This document shows, piece by piece, positions 9,779 to 18,732 of a DNA stretch of 64,000 bases. Made by a program: the position numbers and the translations under genes. Positions within the stretch are counted from its first letter, which is position 1. Each line of letters starts with the position of its first letter. Origin of the DNA: Clostridiaceae bacterium (GTDB taxonomy: Bacteria > Bacillota > Clostridia > Clostridiales > Clostridiaceae); the NCBI GenBank assembly GCA_902363375.1, contig CABIZX010000002.1, positions 186,001 through 250,000 of the forward strand. Reading direction: 5' to 3'. The notes under the pieces were generated by a model that made no database searches, was not told where the DNA came from, and worked only from the letters and a program-made list of their open reading frames with translations.

Positions 9779-10978
9779 ATGTTTTGTGTTAGAAAGGTAA
9801 CTGAAGACCTTTATTGGGTAGGTGGAAATGATAGGCGTCTAGCTCTTTTTGAAAATATTCATCCAATTCCAAGAGGGGTTTCATATAATTCATATTTATT
9901 ATTAGATGAGAAAACTGTATTATTTGACACTGTAGATTGGTCAATTTGCAGACAGTTTTTAGAAAATATAAAAGCAGTTTTGAATGGTAGGACATTAGAT
10001 TATTTGGTAATAAATCACATAGAGCCTGATCATGGAGCTGCCATTGAAGAAATAATATTGCGTTATCCTAATGTTAAGATTATAAGTACTGAGAAGTCTT
10101 TTCTACTAATGAGACAATTTGGATTCGAAGTTGATGGTAGAATGGAGGAAGTTGCAGAGGGAGACATAAAATCCTTTGGAAAGCATAAGGTAACATTTAT
10201 AGCTGCACCAATGGTACATTGGCCAGAAGCTATGGTTACATTTGATACTACAAATGGTGTTCTTTTTTCAGCTGATGCATTTGGAACTTTTGGAGCGTTA
10301 GATGGTAAACTATTTAATGACGAAGTTGACTTTGATCGTGATTGGATTGATGAAGCTAGAAGATACTATACAAATATTGTTGGAAAGTATGGACCTCATG
10401 TTCAAGCATTATTAAAAAAGGCAAGTGGACTAGATATTAAAATGATTTGTCCACTCCATGGTCCAGTTTGGCGTACAAATATTGGATATTTTATTGATAA
10501 GTATGATAAATGGAGTAGATATGAACCAGAAGAAAAAGCAGTAATGATAGTTTATGGTTCAATGTATGGTAATACCGAAGCTGCAGCTACAGCCTTAGCA
10601 ACTAAATTTGTAGAAAAGGGAATGAAAAACGTAGTTATGTATGATGTTTCAAGCACTCATGTATCTCAACTAATTTCAGAAACCTTTAGAGTTAGTCATA
10701 TAGTTTTAGCCTCTGTAACTTATAACCTTGGTATTTATCCACCTATGCATAATTACCTTATGGATATGAAGGCTCTTAATCTTCAAAAGAGAACTTTTGC
10801 AATAATTGAAAATGGCTCATGGGCATGCAAATCTGGAAGTTTGATGAGTGAGTTCTTAGATAAAATGAGAGAAATGACAGTTATGGAAGATAGGGTTACA
10901 CTTGTGTCTTCTATGAATGAAGGAAATATGGAAACTATGGATACAATTGTTGAAGGTGTTATAGAATCAATGAAATAG
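9779..10978 (+). CDS. fprA: Flavodiiron protein (A-type flavoprotein, O2/NO reductase)
   Basis: The 399 residues comprise an N-terminal metallo-beta-lactamase-like diiron domain and a C-terminal flavodoxin domain starting near residue 255 (YGSMYGNTE at 259-267). The diiron ligands can be placed: His80, Glu82, Asp84 (HIEPDH), His147, Asp166 and His227 (CPLHGP). These enzymes reduce oxygen to water or NO to N2O in the cytoplasm with electrons from rubredoxin. Here a rubredoxin domain is encoded by the gene just upstream, with AAAAGGAGG before this ATG, suggesting one operon. Confidence 0.95.
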   Translation: MFCVRKVTEDLYWVGGNDRRLALFENIHPIPRGVSYNSYLLLDEKTVLFDTVDWSICRQFLENIKAVLNGRTLDYLVINHIEPDHGAAIEEIILRYPNVKIISTEKSFLLMRQFGFEVDGRMEEVAEGDIKSFGKHKVTFIAAPMVHWPEAMVTFDTTNGVLFSADAFGTFGALDGKLFNDEVDFDRDWIDEARRYYTNIVGKYGPHVQALLKKASGLDIKMICPLHGPVWRTNIGYFIDKYDKWSRYEPEEKAVMIVYGSMYGNTEAAATALATKFVEKGMKNVVMYDVSSTHVSQLISETFRVSHIVLASVTYNLGIYPPMHNYLMDMKALNLQKRTFAIIENGSWACKSGSLMSEFLDKMREMTVMEDRVTLVSSMNEGNMETMDTIVEGVIESMK

Positions 10979-11087
10979 TTATAATAAACGTGGTTACATT
11001 TATATTTTTGAAAAATATTAAATAATAAATATCTTAAATAATAAAGGTTTATAAAATTAACTGAAGTTTATTTAAGATTAGGTAATT

Positions 11088-11174
11088 CCTCTCACATCGT
11101 CATGTATAAAAGAATATCTACGGTGGTGTGAGAGGATGATGATAGATAAAGTCACTATCTATCTCCTACTTCAT
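11088..11174 (+). mobile_element. Group II intron remnant, 3' end (domains V-VI)
   Basis: A 14-bp stem pairs 11088-11101 with 11122-11135, and the 3' arm reads TACGGTGGTGTGAGAGG, the conserved domain V end of a common clostridial group II intron family. A second hairpin (GATAGATA 11141-11148, TATCTATC 11156-11163) is followed by TCCTACTTCAT, close to the usual 3' terminus CTCCTACTCGAT. The loop of the first stem is degenerate and a normal catalytic triad is not obvious. It has the same orientation as the 5' remnant at 7421-7540. The assignment rests on remembered consensus. Confidence 0.6.
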
Positions 11175-11200
11175 TTACAATATAAGTTTTTTAAAAATTC

Positions 11201-11229
11201 TTGACATTATATTTTTAATATATTAAAAT
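11201..11229 (+). promoter_or_regulatory. Promoter of the T-box lysS transcript
   Basis: TTGACA (11201-11206), 17 bases, then TAAAAT (11224-11229). It lies just upstream of the T-box leader, giving a predicted start near 11236. Confidence 0.75.
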
Positions 11230-11235
11230 GAATTC

Positions 11236-11605
11236 AATAAAACTATGAAGAGAAGAGTAGTCAAATTTCACTTTTTTTACAGAGAGCTTTAGATGGTGAG
11301 AAAAAGCAAAAAACAGTTTGATGAAAAAAGCCTCGGAGTTGTACACAGGATCCTTACTTCGTTGAAGTATATTTAAAAGCGAAGTTACCTCTTAAAAGAG
11401 TTTTCTATGGAAAAGGAGATGGTGTAACGGGTGCTCCCGTTATAGAGCTAGGGTATAAGCTTAAACATATTTTATTACTAAAGCCGTACTTGAAAAGGTT
11501 AATATGGTGACATATTAATAAACTGGGGTGGTACCACGAAGTTGAATTTACTAACTCTCGTCCCCAAGACTATTGTCTTGGAGGTGAGAGTTTTTATTTT
11601 GCAAA
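11236..11605 (+). ncRNA. T-box leader, lysine specific
   Basis: The leader has the T-box landmarks: AGAGAGC and GGTGAGA in the distal part of stem I, the T-box GGTGGTACCACG (11527-11538), and a following terminator with arms AACTCTC and GAGAGTT and a T run (about 11553-11600). In the position where the specifier normally precedes GCC, the RNA reads GATGAAAAAAGCC (11320-11332), consistent with AAA for lysine. Uncharged tRNA-Lys binding would favour the antiterminator and read-through into lysS. Confidence 0.92.
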
Positions 11606-11752
11606 AATTTATTAATGGACGAAAGTAATGTAATTTAATATGAAATTAAAGTAACTGAATCTAACAGAAAATACTATACTGAGGTGTTATTTACATTCAT
11701 AAAAGTTACGAGAAATTAAAGTTTAGAGCAAAATTGAAAGGTGGTACTATAT

Positions 11753-13273
11753 ATGTACAATGATTATGTAGAGTTAAGTAATTTACAAGAAATAATGCAA
11801 GATGCTAACGAATTTAATGTAGAGAGAATAAAAAAATTAAATGAAATTTTAAGTAGAGGTATTAATCCTTATCCATATACATTTGATCCTAATACCACAT
11901 CAATAGATATAATAGAGAATTTCAATAATATTAATGATGAAGAAAGATTTATTCTATCTGGAAGAATAGTATTAATGAGAAGAATGGGTAAAGTAACCTT
12001 CTTAAATATAAGAGATAGAAATGGAAATATTCAAGTATATATAAGTAAAAATGAACTTGGAGAAGAGGCTTACGGAGTTATTAAGCTTCTAGATGTAGGA
12101 GATATAATAGGGGTAGAAGGTACCGTATTTAAAACAAAGACTAATGAAATAACGGTTAAGGCTCTAAGTGTTACTGTTCTTTCAAAATCTATAAGACCCC
12201 TTCCAGAAAAGTATCATGGAATACAAGATACAGATTTAAGACAAAGACATAGATCTTTAGATATGATAATGAATGATGATGTAAGAGAAAGGTTTGTAAA
12301 TAGATCTAAGGCTATGTATGCCATAAGAGAATTTATGAACTCTAAAGGATTTATGGAAATGGAAACTCCTATTTTGGATACTAAATATGGTGGAGGAGAA
12401 GCAAAGCCATTTATAACTAATGTAAATGCATTAGACTGTGAAGTATATATGAATGTATCCCCAGAACTATACTTAAAGAGATTGATGGTAGGAGGTATTG
12501 ATAGAGTTTACAGTATGGGTCGCTCTTTTAGAAATGAAGGTATCGATAGAACTCATTATCCAGAATTCACACTATTTGAATGTTATATGGCTTATGCAGA
12601 CTATAACGATATGATGCGAATAATGGAAGAGCTATATGAATATGTGTTTACTAAAATTAAAGGAATAACTAAAGCTATATATGATGGTGTAGAAATAGAT
12701 TTTAAAGCTCCGTGGAAGAGGGAAACCATGTGTAATCTAGTGCAAAAGGATACAGGCATAGATGTAGAAAGATTGACAAAAGCAGAGATAGTATCTTTAA
12801 TTATGGAAAAAGGATTATTAGAAGAAGAGCAAAGAGATGGATTTAGCCTTGAAGAAGCAAATAAAGGAGATTTAATTCTCACATTATTTGAAGCTTATTG
12901 CGAAGATAAATTAATAGAACCAACCTTTGTAATAGACTTTCCATTAGATTCATCTCCATTGTGTAAGGTTCACAGAAGTAATCCTGAATTAATAGAAAGA
13001 TTTGAACCTTATGCCTTTGGCGTTGAACTTGGTAATGCTTATTCAGAACTTAACAACCCTTTAAGACAAAGAATTTTACTTCACGAGCAAGCAGCAAAAT
13101 TAAGAGCAGGTCTTGAAACTGCTAGCCCTATGGATGAGGAATTTGCAGTAGCCATAGATGTAGCGATGCCACCAGCTGGAGGACTTGGAATAGGCATAGA
13201 TAGAATGATGATGTTCTTAACAAATTCATCATCTATAAGAGATGTAATAGCCTTTCCATTAGTTAAAAGATAA
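11753..13273 (+). CDS. lysS: Lysyl-tRNA synthetase, class II
   Basis: About 506 residues. An N-terminal OB-fold anticodon-binding domain (about 55-150) precedes a class II catalytic core with motif 2 (SMGRSFRNEGIDRTHYPEFT) and motif 3 (GLGIGIDRMMMFL). The start is placed at ATG 11753 because GAAAGGTGG lies 8 bases upstream; the in-frame GTG at 11741 is inside that ribosome binding site. It forms Lys-tRNA and is controlled by the T-box leader. It stands alone, not in the common dus-greA-lysS setting, so it may be a second lysyl-tRNA synthetase gene. Confidence 0.95.
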   Translation: MYNDYVELSNLQEIMQDANEFNVERIKKLNEILSRGINPYPYTFDPNTTSIDIIENFNNINDEERFILSGRIVLMRRMGKVTFLNIRDRNGNIQVYISKNELGEEAYGVIKLLDVGDIIGVEGTVFKTKTNEITVKALSVTVLSKSIRPLPEKYHGIQDTDLRQRHRSLDMIMNDDVRERFVNRSKAMYAIREFMNSKGFMEMETPILDTKYGGGEAKPFITNVNALDCEVYMNVSPELYLKRLMVGGIDRVYSMGRSFRNEGIDRTHYPEFTLFECYMAYADYNDMMRIMEELYEYVFTKIKGITKAIYDGVEIDFKAPWKRETMCNLVQKDTGIDVERLTKAEIVSLIMEKGLLEEEQRDGFSLEEANKGDLILTLFEAYCEDKLIEPTFVIDFPLDSSPLCKVHRSNPELIERFEPYAFGVELGNAYSELNNPLRQRILLHEQAAKLRAGLETASPMDEEFAVAIDVAMPPAGGLGIGIDRMMMFLTNSSSIRDVIAFPLVKR

Positions 13274-13303
13274 ATACAAATAAAAATTAAATAAATTTAT
13301 ATT

Positions 13304-13430
13304 AAGAGTTATACTAAATTTACTTAGATTTAACTTTAAAATGCATAAAAGCAAGCTACTTTGAACTAATATTAAATTGCATATTAAAGGAATTATTAAA
13401 TCTTATCTAAATTAATAATATAACTCTTTT
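13304..13430 (+). repeat. Long imperfect inverted repeat ending in a T run
   Basis: AAGAGTTATA (13304-13313) pairs with TATAACTCTT (13419-13428). Inside, GATTTAA pairs with TTAAATC and CTTTAAAATGCAT pairs approximately with TTGCATATTAAAG, so almost the whole 127 bases can fold into one long hairpin. It may be the lysS terminator, a small structured RNA or a decayed MITE-like element. Confidence 0.5.
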
Positions 13431-13458
13431 TAAATAAATAATTAATTATTTATTTAAA
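13429..13458. repeat. Perfect 30-bp AT palindrome
   Basis: The sequence from 13429 to 13458 equals its own reverse complement; its centre is AATTAATT. It abuts the end of the long hairpin. It contains only A and T, so some symmetry is expected by chance, but 30 bases without mismatch is long. Confidence 0.7.
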
Positions 13459-13813
13459 TTTTAATTAAATGTGTTAATTATAAAATAGAAAATGGGAAGA
13501 ATAGAGACTAAGAGCGTTTATTAAAATTTTGACAACATTTACAATTAAGAATTTTAAGTTAAATAATCAAATGTAGCTAATAATAGGTTGCAAGTAGTAA
13601 ATCTAAAGATTAGAATTAAGTTATGTAAACATGTAGAAAGTTAATAGTATATTGGTATTTTTGAATAATATAGTAGTTGGGTTAACCTAGGGATATGGGG
13701 ATATGTAAATCATATTTCAAAGAGTGGATTATTTGTAAGCCTAAATATACTATAAGCATACATGAAAATAAAAATTATAAACAATAACCACAGTAAAGCT
13801 AGGGGGTAAGATA

Positions 13814-14773
13814 ATGAAGAGAATTGCAGTATTGACTAGTGGTGGAGATTCGCCAGCGATGAATGCAGCAATAAGAGCCGTAGTTAGGATGGGAATTGAA
13901 AATGGAGTTCAGGTATTTGGAATACATAGAGGATACAGTGGACTTATCAATGGAGAAATTTTTGAAATGAATAGAAATTCTGTTTCAGATATAATTCAAA
14001 GGGGAGGCACTATATTAAGAACTGCCAGAAGTGATGAGTTCAAAACACCAGAGGGAAGGCAAAAGGCGATCAATGTTATCAAAGTATTAAAGATAGATGG
14101 AATTATAGTAATTGGAGGAGATGGTTCCTTTAGAGGAGCTGAGGAACTGAGTGATTTAGGTGTACCAACAGTGGGGATACCTGGAACTATAGATAATGAC
14201 TTAGCCTATACGGATTATACAGTTGGATTCGATACGGCACTGAACACAGCTATAGATGCTATTAATAAAATTAGAGATACCTCTAGTTCCCATGAAAGAG
14301 TGAGTGTAATTGAGGTTATGGGAAGAAATTGTGGAGATTTAGCTTTGTTTGCAGGAATTGCTGGTGGAGCGGAGCAGGTTATAGTTCCAGAGAAAAAATT
14401 TACAATTGAAGATATATGTGAAAATATTTTTAAAGGAAAGCGTAATGGAAAGCTTCATAATATTATAATTCTAGCTGAAGGCGTAGGTGGAGCGCAAAAA
14501 TTAGCCAAGAACATAGAAGAAATCACAAGTATAGAGACTAGAGCAACGGTACTTGGATATATACAAAGAGGTGGAAGTCCAAGTGCTTTTGATAGAATAT
14601 TAGCCTCAAGGATGGGAAGTCGAGCTGTTGAAGTATTGCTAGAAGGAAAAACGGCAAGGCTTATAGGAATAAAGGCAAATGATATTATAGATATAGATAT
14701 AAAAGAAGCTCTTGATATGAAACCACGTTTTAATGAAGAATTATATAAATTAAGTGTAGATTTGTCGAATTAA
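13814..14773 (+). CDS. pfkA: 6-phosphofructokinase
   Basis: The 319-residue length is typical of bacterial ATP-dependent PfkA. Motifs visible are the N-terminal [15 protein letters not shown], the ATP site GGDGSFRGA, the catalytic [20 protein letters not shown] segment and EVMGRNCG in the substrate site. It phosphorylates fructose-6-phosphate in glycolysis. AGGGGG precedes the ATG. It is followed 109 bases later by pyk, the usual clostridial pfkA-pyk pair. Confidence 0.96.
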   Translation: MKRIAVLTSGGDSPAMNAAIRAVVRMGIENGVQVFGIHRGYSGLINGEIFEMNRNSVSDIIQRGGTILRTARSDEFKTPEGRQKAINVIKVLKIDGIIVIGGDGSFRGAEELSDLGVPTVGIPGTIDNDLAYTDYTVGFDTALNTAIDAINKIRDTSSSHERVSVIEVMGRNCGDLALFAGIAGGAEQVIVPEKKFTIEDICENIFKGKRNGKLHNIIILAEGVGGAQKLAKNIEEITSIETRATVLGYIQRGGSPSAFDRILASRMGSRAVEVLLEGKTARLIGIKANDIIDIDIKEALDMKPRFNEELYKLSVDLSN

Positions 14774-14882
14774 TGTACTATAACTATTGTAGAATTTGAA
14801 TTTTTTTAATATAATTTTATAGATTGATAAAGTTATCTGAGTAAAAAAACTTTAAAGCTATCTAAATAAAAGGAGGATAACT

Positions 14883-16640
14883 ATGAAGAAAACAAAAATT
14901 GTTTGTACAATGGGACCTACTACTGATGAAAAAGAAATTATAAAAAAGCTAATTGAAAATGGTATGAATGCTGCCAGACTAAACTTTTCTCATGGAAGTC
15001 ATGAAGAGCATAAGAGAAGGATAGATATGGTTAAAGAAGCAAGAACTGAACTAAATAAGCATATTGCCATATTATTAGATACTAAAGGGCCAGAAATCAG
15101 GACTGGAAACTTTGAAAATGGAACTGTAGAACTTAAAGAAGGAACTACTTTTATAGTTCATTGTGGTGAAGATATCATTGGAGATGAAACTAAGTGTTCT
15201 ATAACCTATAAAAATCTTTACAAGGATGTAAAATCAGGAGATGTGCTTTTAATAAATGATGGATTAGTGGCATTAAAAGTATTATCTGTAGAAGGAAAAA
15301 ACATAAAAACTCATGTTGAAAACACAGGAGTTATAGGTAATCATAAAGGAATGAATGTACCTGGAGTTAAATTAAATCTTCCTGCATTAACAGAGAAGGA
15401 TATTGCGGACTTAATGTTTGGTATAGAATGTGAAGTAGACATAGTAGCTGCATCGTTTATAAGAAAAGGTACAGACGTTTTAGATATAAGACACCTTCTT
15501 GATAAAAATGGTGGAGAATACATTCAAATATTTTCAAAAATTGAAAATAGAGAAGGTGTAGATAATATAGATGAAATAATAAGATACTCTGATGGAATCA
15601 TGGTAGCAAGAGGTGATCTAGGAGTAGAAATTCCTACTGAAGAAGTACCAGTAGTTCAAAAAATGATCATACAAAAATGTAATAAAGCTGGAAAGCCAGT
15701 AATAACTGCTACTCAAATGTTAGACTCTATGATTAGAAATCCGAGACCTACTAGAGCTGAAGCATCAGATGTAGCTAATGCAATATTTGATGGAACTGAT
15801 GCTATAATGTTAAGTGGAGAGACTGCTAGTGGTAAATATCCAGTAGAAGTTGTAAAAACAATGTCACAAATAGCTATTAAGGCAGAGGAATATATAAATT
15901 ATGAGGAAAGCTTTAATAAGAGAAGAAACTTCCATGTTTCTAATGTACCTAATGCTATAAGTGTAGCTACTTGTACAACTGCTATGGAATTAAATGCATC
16001 AGCAATCATTACAGCAACTCAAAGTGGTCAAACAGCAAAACAAATTTCTAAATATAGACCAGAATGTGCGGTAATAGCATGTACTCCTTATGAAAGAGTT
16101 GCAAGAAGCTTAGCTTTAAACTGGGGTGTATTTGCCATAACAACTCCAAAATTAAAAGATACAGATGAATTAATAGAAAAGACTTCAGAAATTGCATTAG
16201 CAGCTAATTATGTAGAAAAAGGAGATCTTGTAGTAATTGTTGCAGGAATACCAATGAACTATATAGGTAGTACTAATATGATGAAGGTTCAAATTATAGG
16301 AGATGTACTTTTACAAGGTAAAGGAACTAACTCTGGTACAGCCTATGGAACAGTGATGCATGTAAAGAACGCAAGAGAATTCTTTAACACATTAGATGAG
16401 AGACAAATTATTATAGTTGATAAACTAAATAGAGATTTTTCTACAGTACTTGATGAAGTGGCAGGTATAATAGTTGAAAGTGATGAAATGAGTTCTAGTG
16501 TTTTATTAGAATGCACATCAAGAAATATTCCTATCATATTCAATGCACAAAATGCATCATCAATTATAAAGTCAGGTTGTTTCATAACTATGGACTCAAA
16601 AGTTGGAATAGTATATAGCGGAAAAGCTAATATTAAATAG
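14883..16640 (+). CDS. pyk: Pyruvate kinase with C-terminal PEP-utilizer-like domain
   Basis: The 585 residues include the barrel active site (KIVCTMGPTT, NFSHGSHEEH, the lysine in FSKIENREG, the MVARGDLGVEIP segment and TATQMLDSM), the B domain and the regulatory C domain. An extra ~110-residue C-terminal domain resembles the phosphohistidine domain of PEP-utilizing enzymes, as in Bacillus pyruvate kinases. It makes pyruvate and ATP from PEP. AAAGGAGGA gives a strong ribosome binding site, and a terminator follows. Confidence 0.96.
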   Translation: MKKTKIVCTMGPTTDEKEIIKKLIENGMNAARLNFSHGSHEEHKRRIDMVKEARTELNKHIAILLDTKGPEIRTGNFENGTVELKEGTTFIVHCGEDIIGDETKCSITYKNLYKDVKSGDVLLINDGLVALKVLSVEGKNIKTHVENTGVIGNHKGMNVPGVKLNLPALTEKDIADLMFGIECEVDIVAASFIRKGTDVLDIRHLLDKNGGEYIQIFSKIENREGVDNIDEIIRYSDGIMVARGDLGVEIPTEEVPVVQKMIIQKCNKAGKPVITATQMLDSMIRNPRPTRAEASDVANAIFDGTDAIMLSGETASGKYPVEVVKTMSQIAIKAEEYINYEESFNKRRNFHVSNVPNAISVATCTTAMELNASAIITATQSGQTAKQISKYRPECAVIACTPYERVARSLALNWGVFAITTPKLKDTDELIEKTSEIALAANYVEKGDLVVIVAGIPMNYIGSTNMMKVQIIGDVLLQGKGTNSGTAYGTVMHVKNAREFFNTLDERQIIIVDKLNRDFSTVLDEVAGIIVESDEMSSSVLLECTSRNIPIIFNAQNASSIIKSGCFITMDSKVGIVYSGKANIK

Positions 16641-16957
16641 TTGTATCAAATGAGTTATTAAACATGAAGAAAATTGTGTAATTTATGTAAAATATATATA
16701 AAATATTGAAATTATCTTAAACTTAATGTATAATTAATAATTCAATGGATAAGACTTACAATATAACATTTTTGGCAACTGATTCATTATTGACACCCGT
16801 AAAGGGTGTCTTTACTTTTTTGAAAAAATATTGAGATTATCAGTTTCGAATTAACATTTCAACATTAGAACATCCCCGTGTATAAAATAAGTATTTTTCC
16901 ACACAATAGTATTACCACATAACTTAAGAAAATAGTTAAGAAGAGGGAGTGCTATGA
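16641..16957 (+). other. 317-bp spacer between pyk and the DUF1540 gene
   Basis: It contains the pyk terminator at 16792-16820 and an AT-rich upstream region for the next gene, with GAGGGAG as its ribosome binding site. No reading frame or consensus sigma-A promoter was convincing. Confidence 0.5.
16792..16820 (+). terminator. Rho-independent terminator after pyk
   Basis: GACACCC (16792-16798) pairs with GGGTGTC (16804-16810) around a GTAAA loop, followed by TTTACTTTTTT. Confidence 0.9.
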
Positions 16958-17317
16958 ATGAATGGAAATTTAGCATGTAATGCAACTAATTGCATACATA
17001 ATAACACTGGAATGTGCACTGCAAATAGTATCCATGTGCAAGGCGCAAATGCTCACTCTAGTGAATATACTCAGTGTGGAACTTTCACAGAAATGGGAAT
17101 AAAAAATTCTTTATCAAATGTATATAATATGAATATTGGAGGACAAGTAAAACAAAGCTTTAACAATTTTGCTGGAGGTGTAGGACCAAGAATAATATGT
17201 GATGCAACAAATTGTAGATATAACATTAACAAGGATTGTGTTGCTAATTTTGTGCATATAAATGGTGCAGGTGCTTTAAGCAATAATAGAACAGACTGTG
17301 ATACTTTTAAAATTTAA
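16958..17317 (+). CDS. Protein with two DUF1540 domains
   Basis: The 119 residues carry two copies of a four-cysteine DUF1540 motif, at about 4-43 (CNATNCIHN, MCTANSIHV, QCGTF) and 79-118 (CDATNCRYN, DCVANFVHI, DCDTF), joined by a Gly/Asn-rich linker. Such proteins are common in spore-forming Firmicutes; metal binding by the cysteines is plausible and the function is unknown. The start is ATG 16958, 9 bases after GAGGGAG; an ATG at 16954 is out of frame. A shared terminator separates it from the convergent AraC gene. Confidence 0.85.
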   Translation: MNGNLACNATNCIHNNTGMCTANSIHVQGANAHSSEYTQCGTFTEMGIKNSLSNVYNMNIGGQVKQSFNNFAGGVGPRIICDATNCRYNINKDCVANFVHINGAGALSNNRTDCDTFKI

Positions 17318-17366
17318 ATAATAAAAAAGATAGCTTTCATTAAAATTGAAGCTATCTTTTTTATTA
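17318..17366. terminator. Bidirectional terminator between convergent genes
   Basis: AAAAAAGATAGCTTTCA pairs with TGAAGCTATCTTTTTT (stem about 17 bp) and both flanks are A- or T-rich, so it can serve the DUF1540 gene and the leftward AraC gene. Confidence 0.92.
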
Positions 17367-18599
17367 TTATTTAATAAGATTATTAATGATTTTTTTTCTG
17401 TATTGTAGAGGTGTCATTCCTGTATGTTGCTTAAAAACTTTAATAAAATAACTTTGAGATACGAAATTAAGCATATTACTTATTTCTAAAAATGTATAGT
17501 TAGAAGAACGCAAAAGGTGTTTAGCTTCTTTTATTCTTTCCTTTTGAATGTATTCGACAATAGTCATACCAGTTTCCTTTTTAAAAATTTTAGATAAATA
17601 TCTAGGACTTAAATGTACATGGCTAGCTAAGTCTTCTAAGGAAATGTCAAAATGAAGATGAGTACTTATATATCGTAAACTAGATTTTACAGGTAAAGAA
17701 AAATCCTTTTCACCTAAATTTTCTGCAATTCTTTTAGTGAAGTCATAAATAAGCTTTATGCATAGTTCATTAACTTCAGATATGGTATTAGCAGCTTCAG
17801 AATATTGAATGTATATATCACTTAAGTTAAAGGCAATTTCTACGTCTAATCCACTAGCTATAGAGGTTCTAGTAATTAATGTAGCCACCGATATGAATAA
17901 ATTCTTGGCTTGTCTTAATGGGTCTTTTGAAAGTAAATCAGTATATCCGGATATTGGTAGGCTCAATAATTTATTTAACTCTTGAATATTTCCATTACTA
18001 ATATATTCAGTAAGTTTAATTTCATATTCATATGAAATGGGTAGTGAAGTTAATTCTCTTTGATTAAATATTCTTCTATCTAACTCATTATTTATTGCAT
18101 CATTTGAAACTAAATCTTTATAGGCAAATTCATTATGAGATAGAATAGAAGTATCATCATGAATATATAAGATTAGCATCTGTATTATATATATAAATTT
18201 ATTATAATCATAAATTGGGATAAGTTTAGAAATTTTTTTTATATAGTCACCTTCAGTAAAATTAAATATATTAGAAAGCTTAATTATATCAGATTTAGAT
18301 GGAGATCCAATTAATGCAGGTCCTACAGAAAGAATATATTTTTCATCATCTATATTAAAGGTTATAAATGAATATAAAAGAATTGAATTAAAGACTTTTA
18401 TTAAAGGTTTATTTGGAGAAGTTTTTTTTATTTCATAAATAATTTCTGATGGAAAAACTAAGTTATTAAAATCTTTAATACTAGGAAATCTATAAATATT
18501 GCACATATTTTTATCTAAAATTGATATTGGGATTCTGGAAAAACCATATATAAGTTTTGAGAGTTCTATTATTTTATCTATACTTTTAATATTATTCAT
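17367..18599 (-). CDS. AraC-family transcriptional regulator
   Basis: A 410-residue regulator. The C-terminal ~100 residues form two helix-turn-helix motifs (ISLEDLASHVHLSPRYLSKI and FLEISNMLNFVSQSYFIKVF, then the family end GMTPLQYRKK). The N-terminal ~290 residues are a probable sensory region that I cannot assign confidently. It is transcribed toward the DUF1540 gene and divergently from the CDP-alcohol transferase gene at 18733, which is a possible target. The ligand is unknown. Confidence 0.88.
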   Translation of the reverse strand: MNNIKSIDKIIELSKLIYGFSRIPISILDKNMCNIYRFPSIKDFNNLVFPSEIIYEIKKTSPNKPLIKVFNSILLYSFITFNIDDEKYILSVGPALIGSPSKSDIIKLSNIFNFTEGDYIKKISKLIPIYDYNKFIYIIQMLILYIHDDTSILSHNEFAYKDLVSNDAINNELDRRIFNQRELTSLPISYEYEIKLTEYISNGNIQELNKLLSLPISGYTDLLSKDPLRQAKNLFISVATLITRTSIASGLDVEIAFNLSDIYIQYSEAANTISEVNELCIKLIYDFTKRIAENLGEKDFSLPVKSSLRYISTHLHFDISLEDLASHVHLSPRYLSKIFKKETGMTIVEYIQKERIKEAKHLLRSSNYTFLEISNMLNFVSQSYFIKVFKQHTGMTPLQYRKKIINNLIK

Positions 18600-18732
18600 A
18601 CTATCACCATAAAAAATATATCATATTTTACTTTTTGAATCAAATATTTATATAAATAATACTTTTTTTATATATTCATTTAAATAGTAGTGTTATATTA
18701 GATTTAATATTCTTTTATAGGAGGATTAACAC

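Larger units (their letters stand above)
13274..13813 (+). other. 540-bp non-coding spacer between lysS and pfkA
   Basis: No gene is supported. It holds a long imperfect hairpin (13304-13430) and an adjacent 30-bp palindrome, each listed separately. A possible pfkA promoter is TTGACA at 13529-13534 with a weak -10 (TTTTAA, 17 bases downstream). The rest is AT-rich sequence. Confidence 0.5.

Noticed and set aside
11088..11174. Purine or other riboswitch, or fprA terminator
   Set aside because: No riboswitch consensus could be matched and no T run follows. The group II intron 3'-end reading fits more bases.
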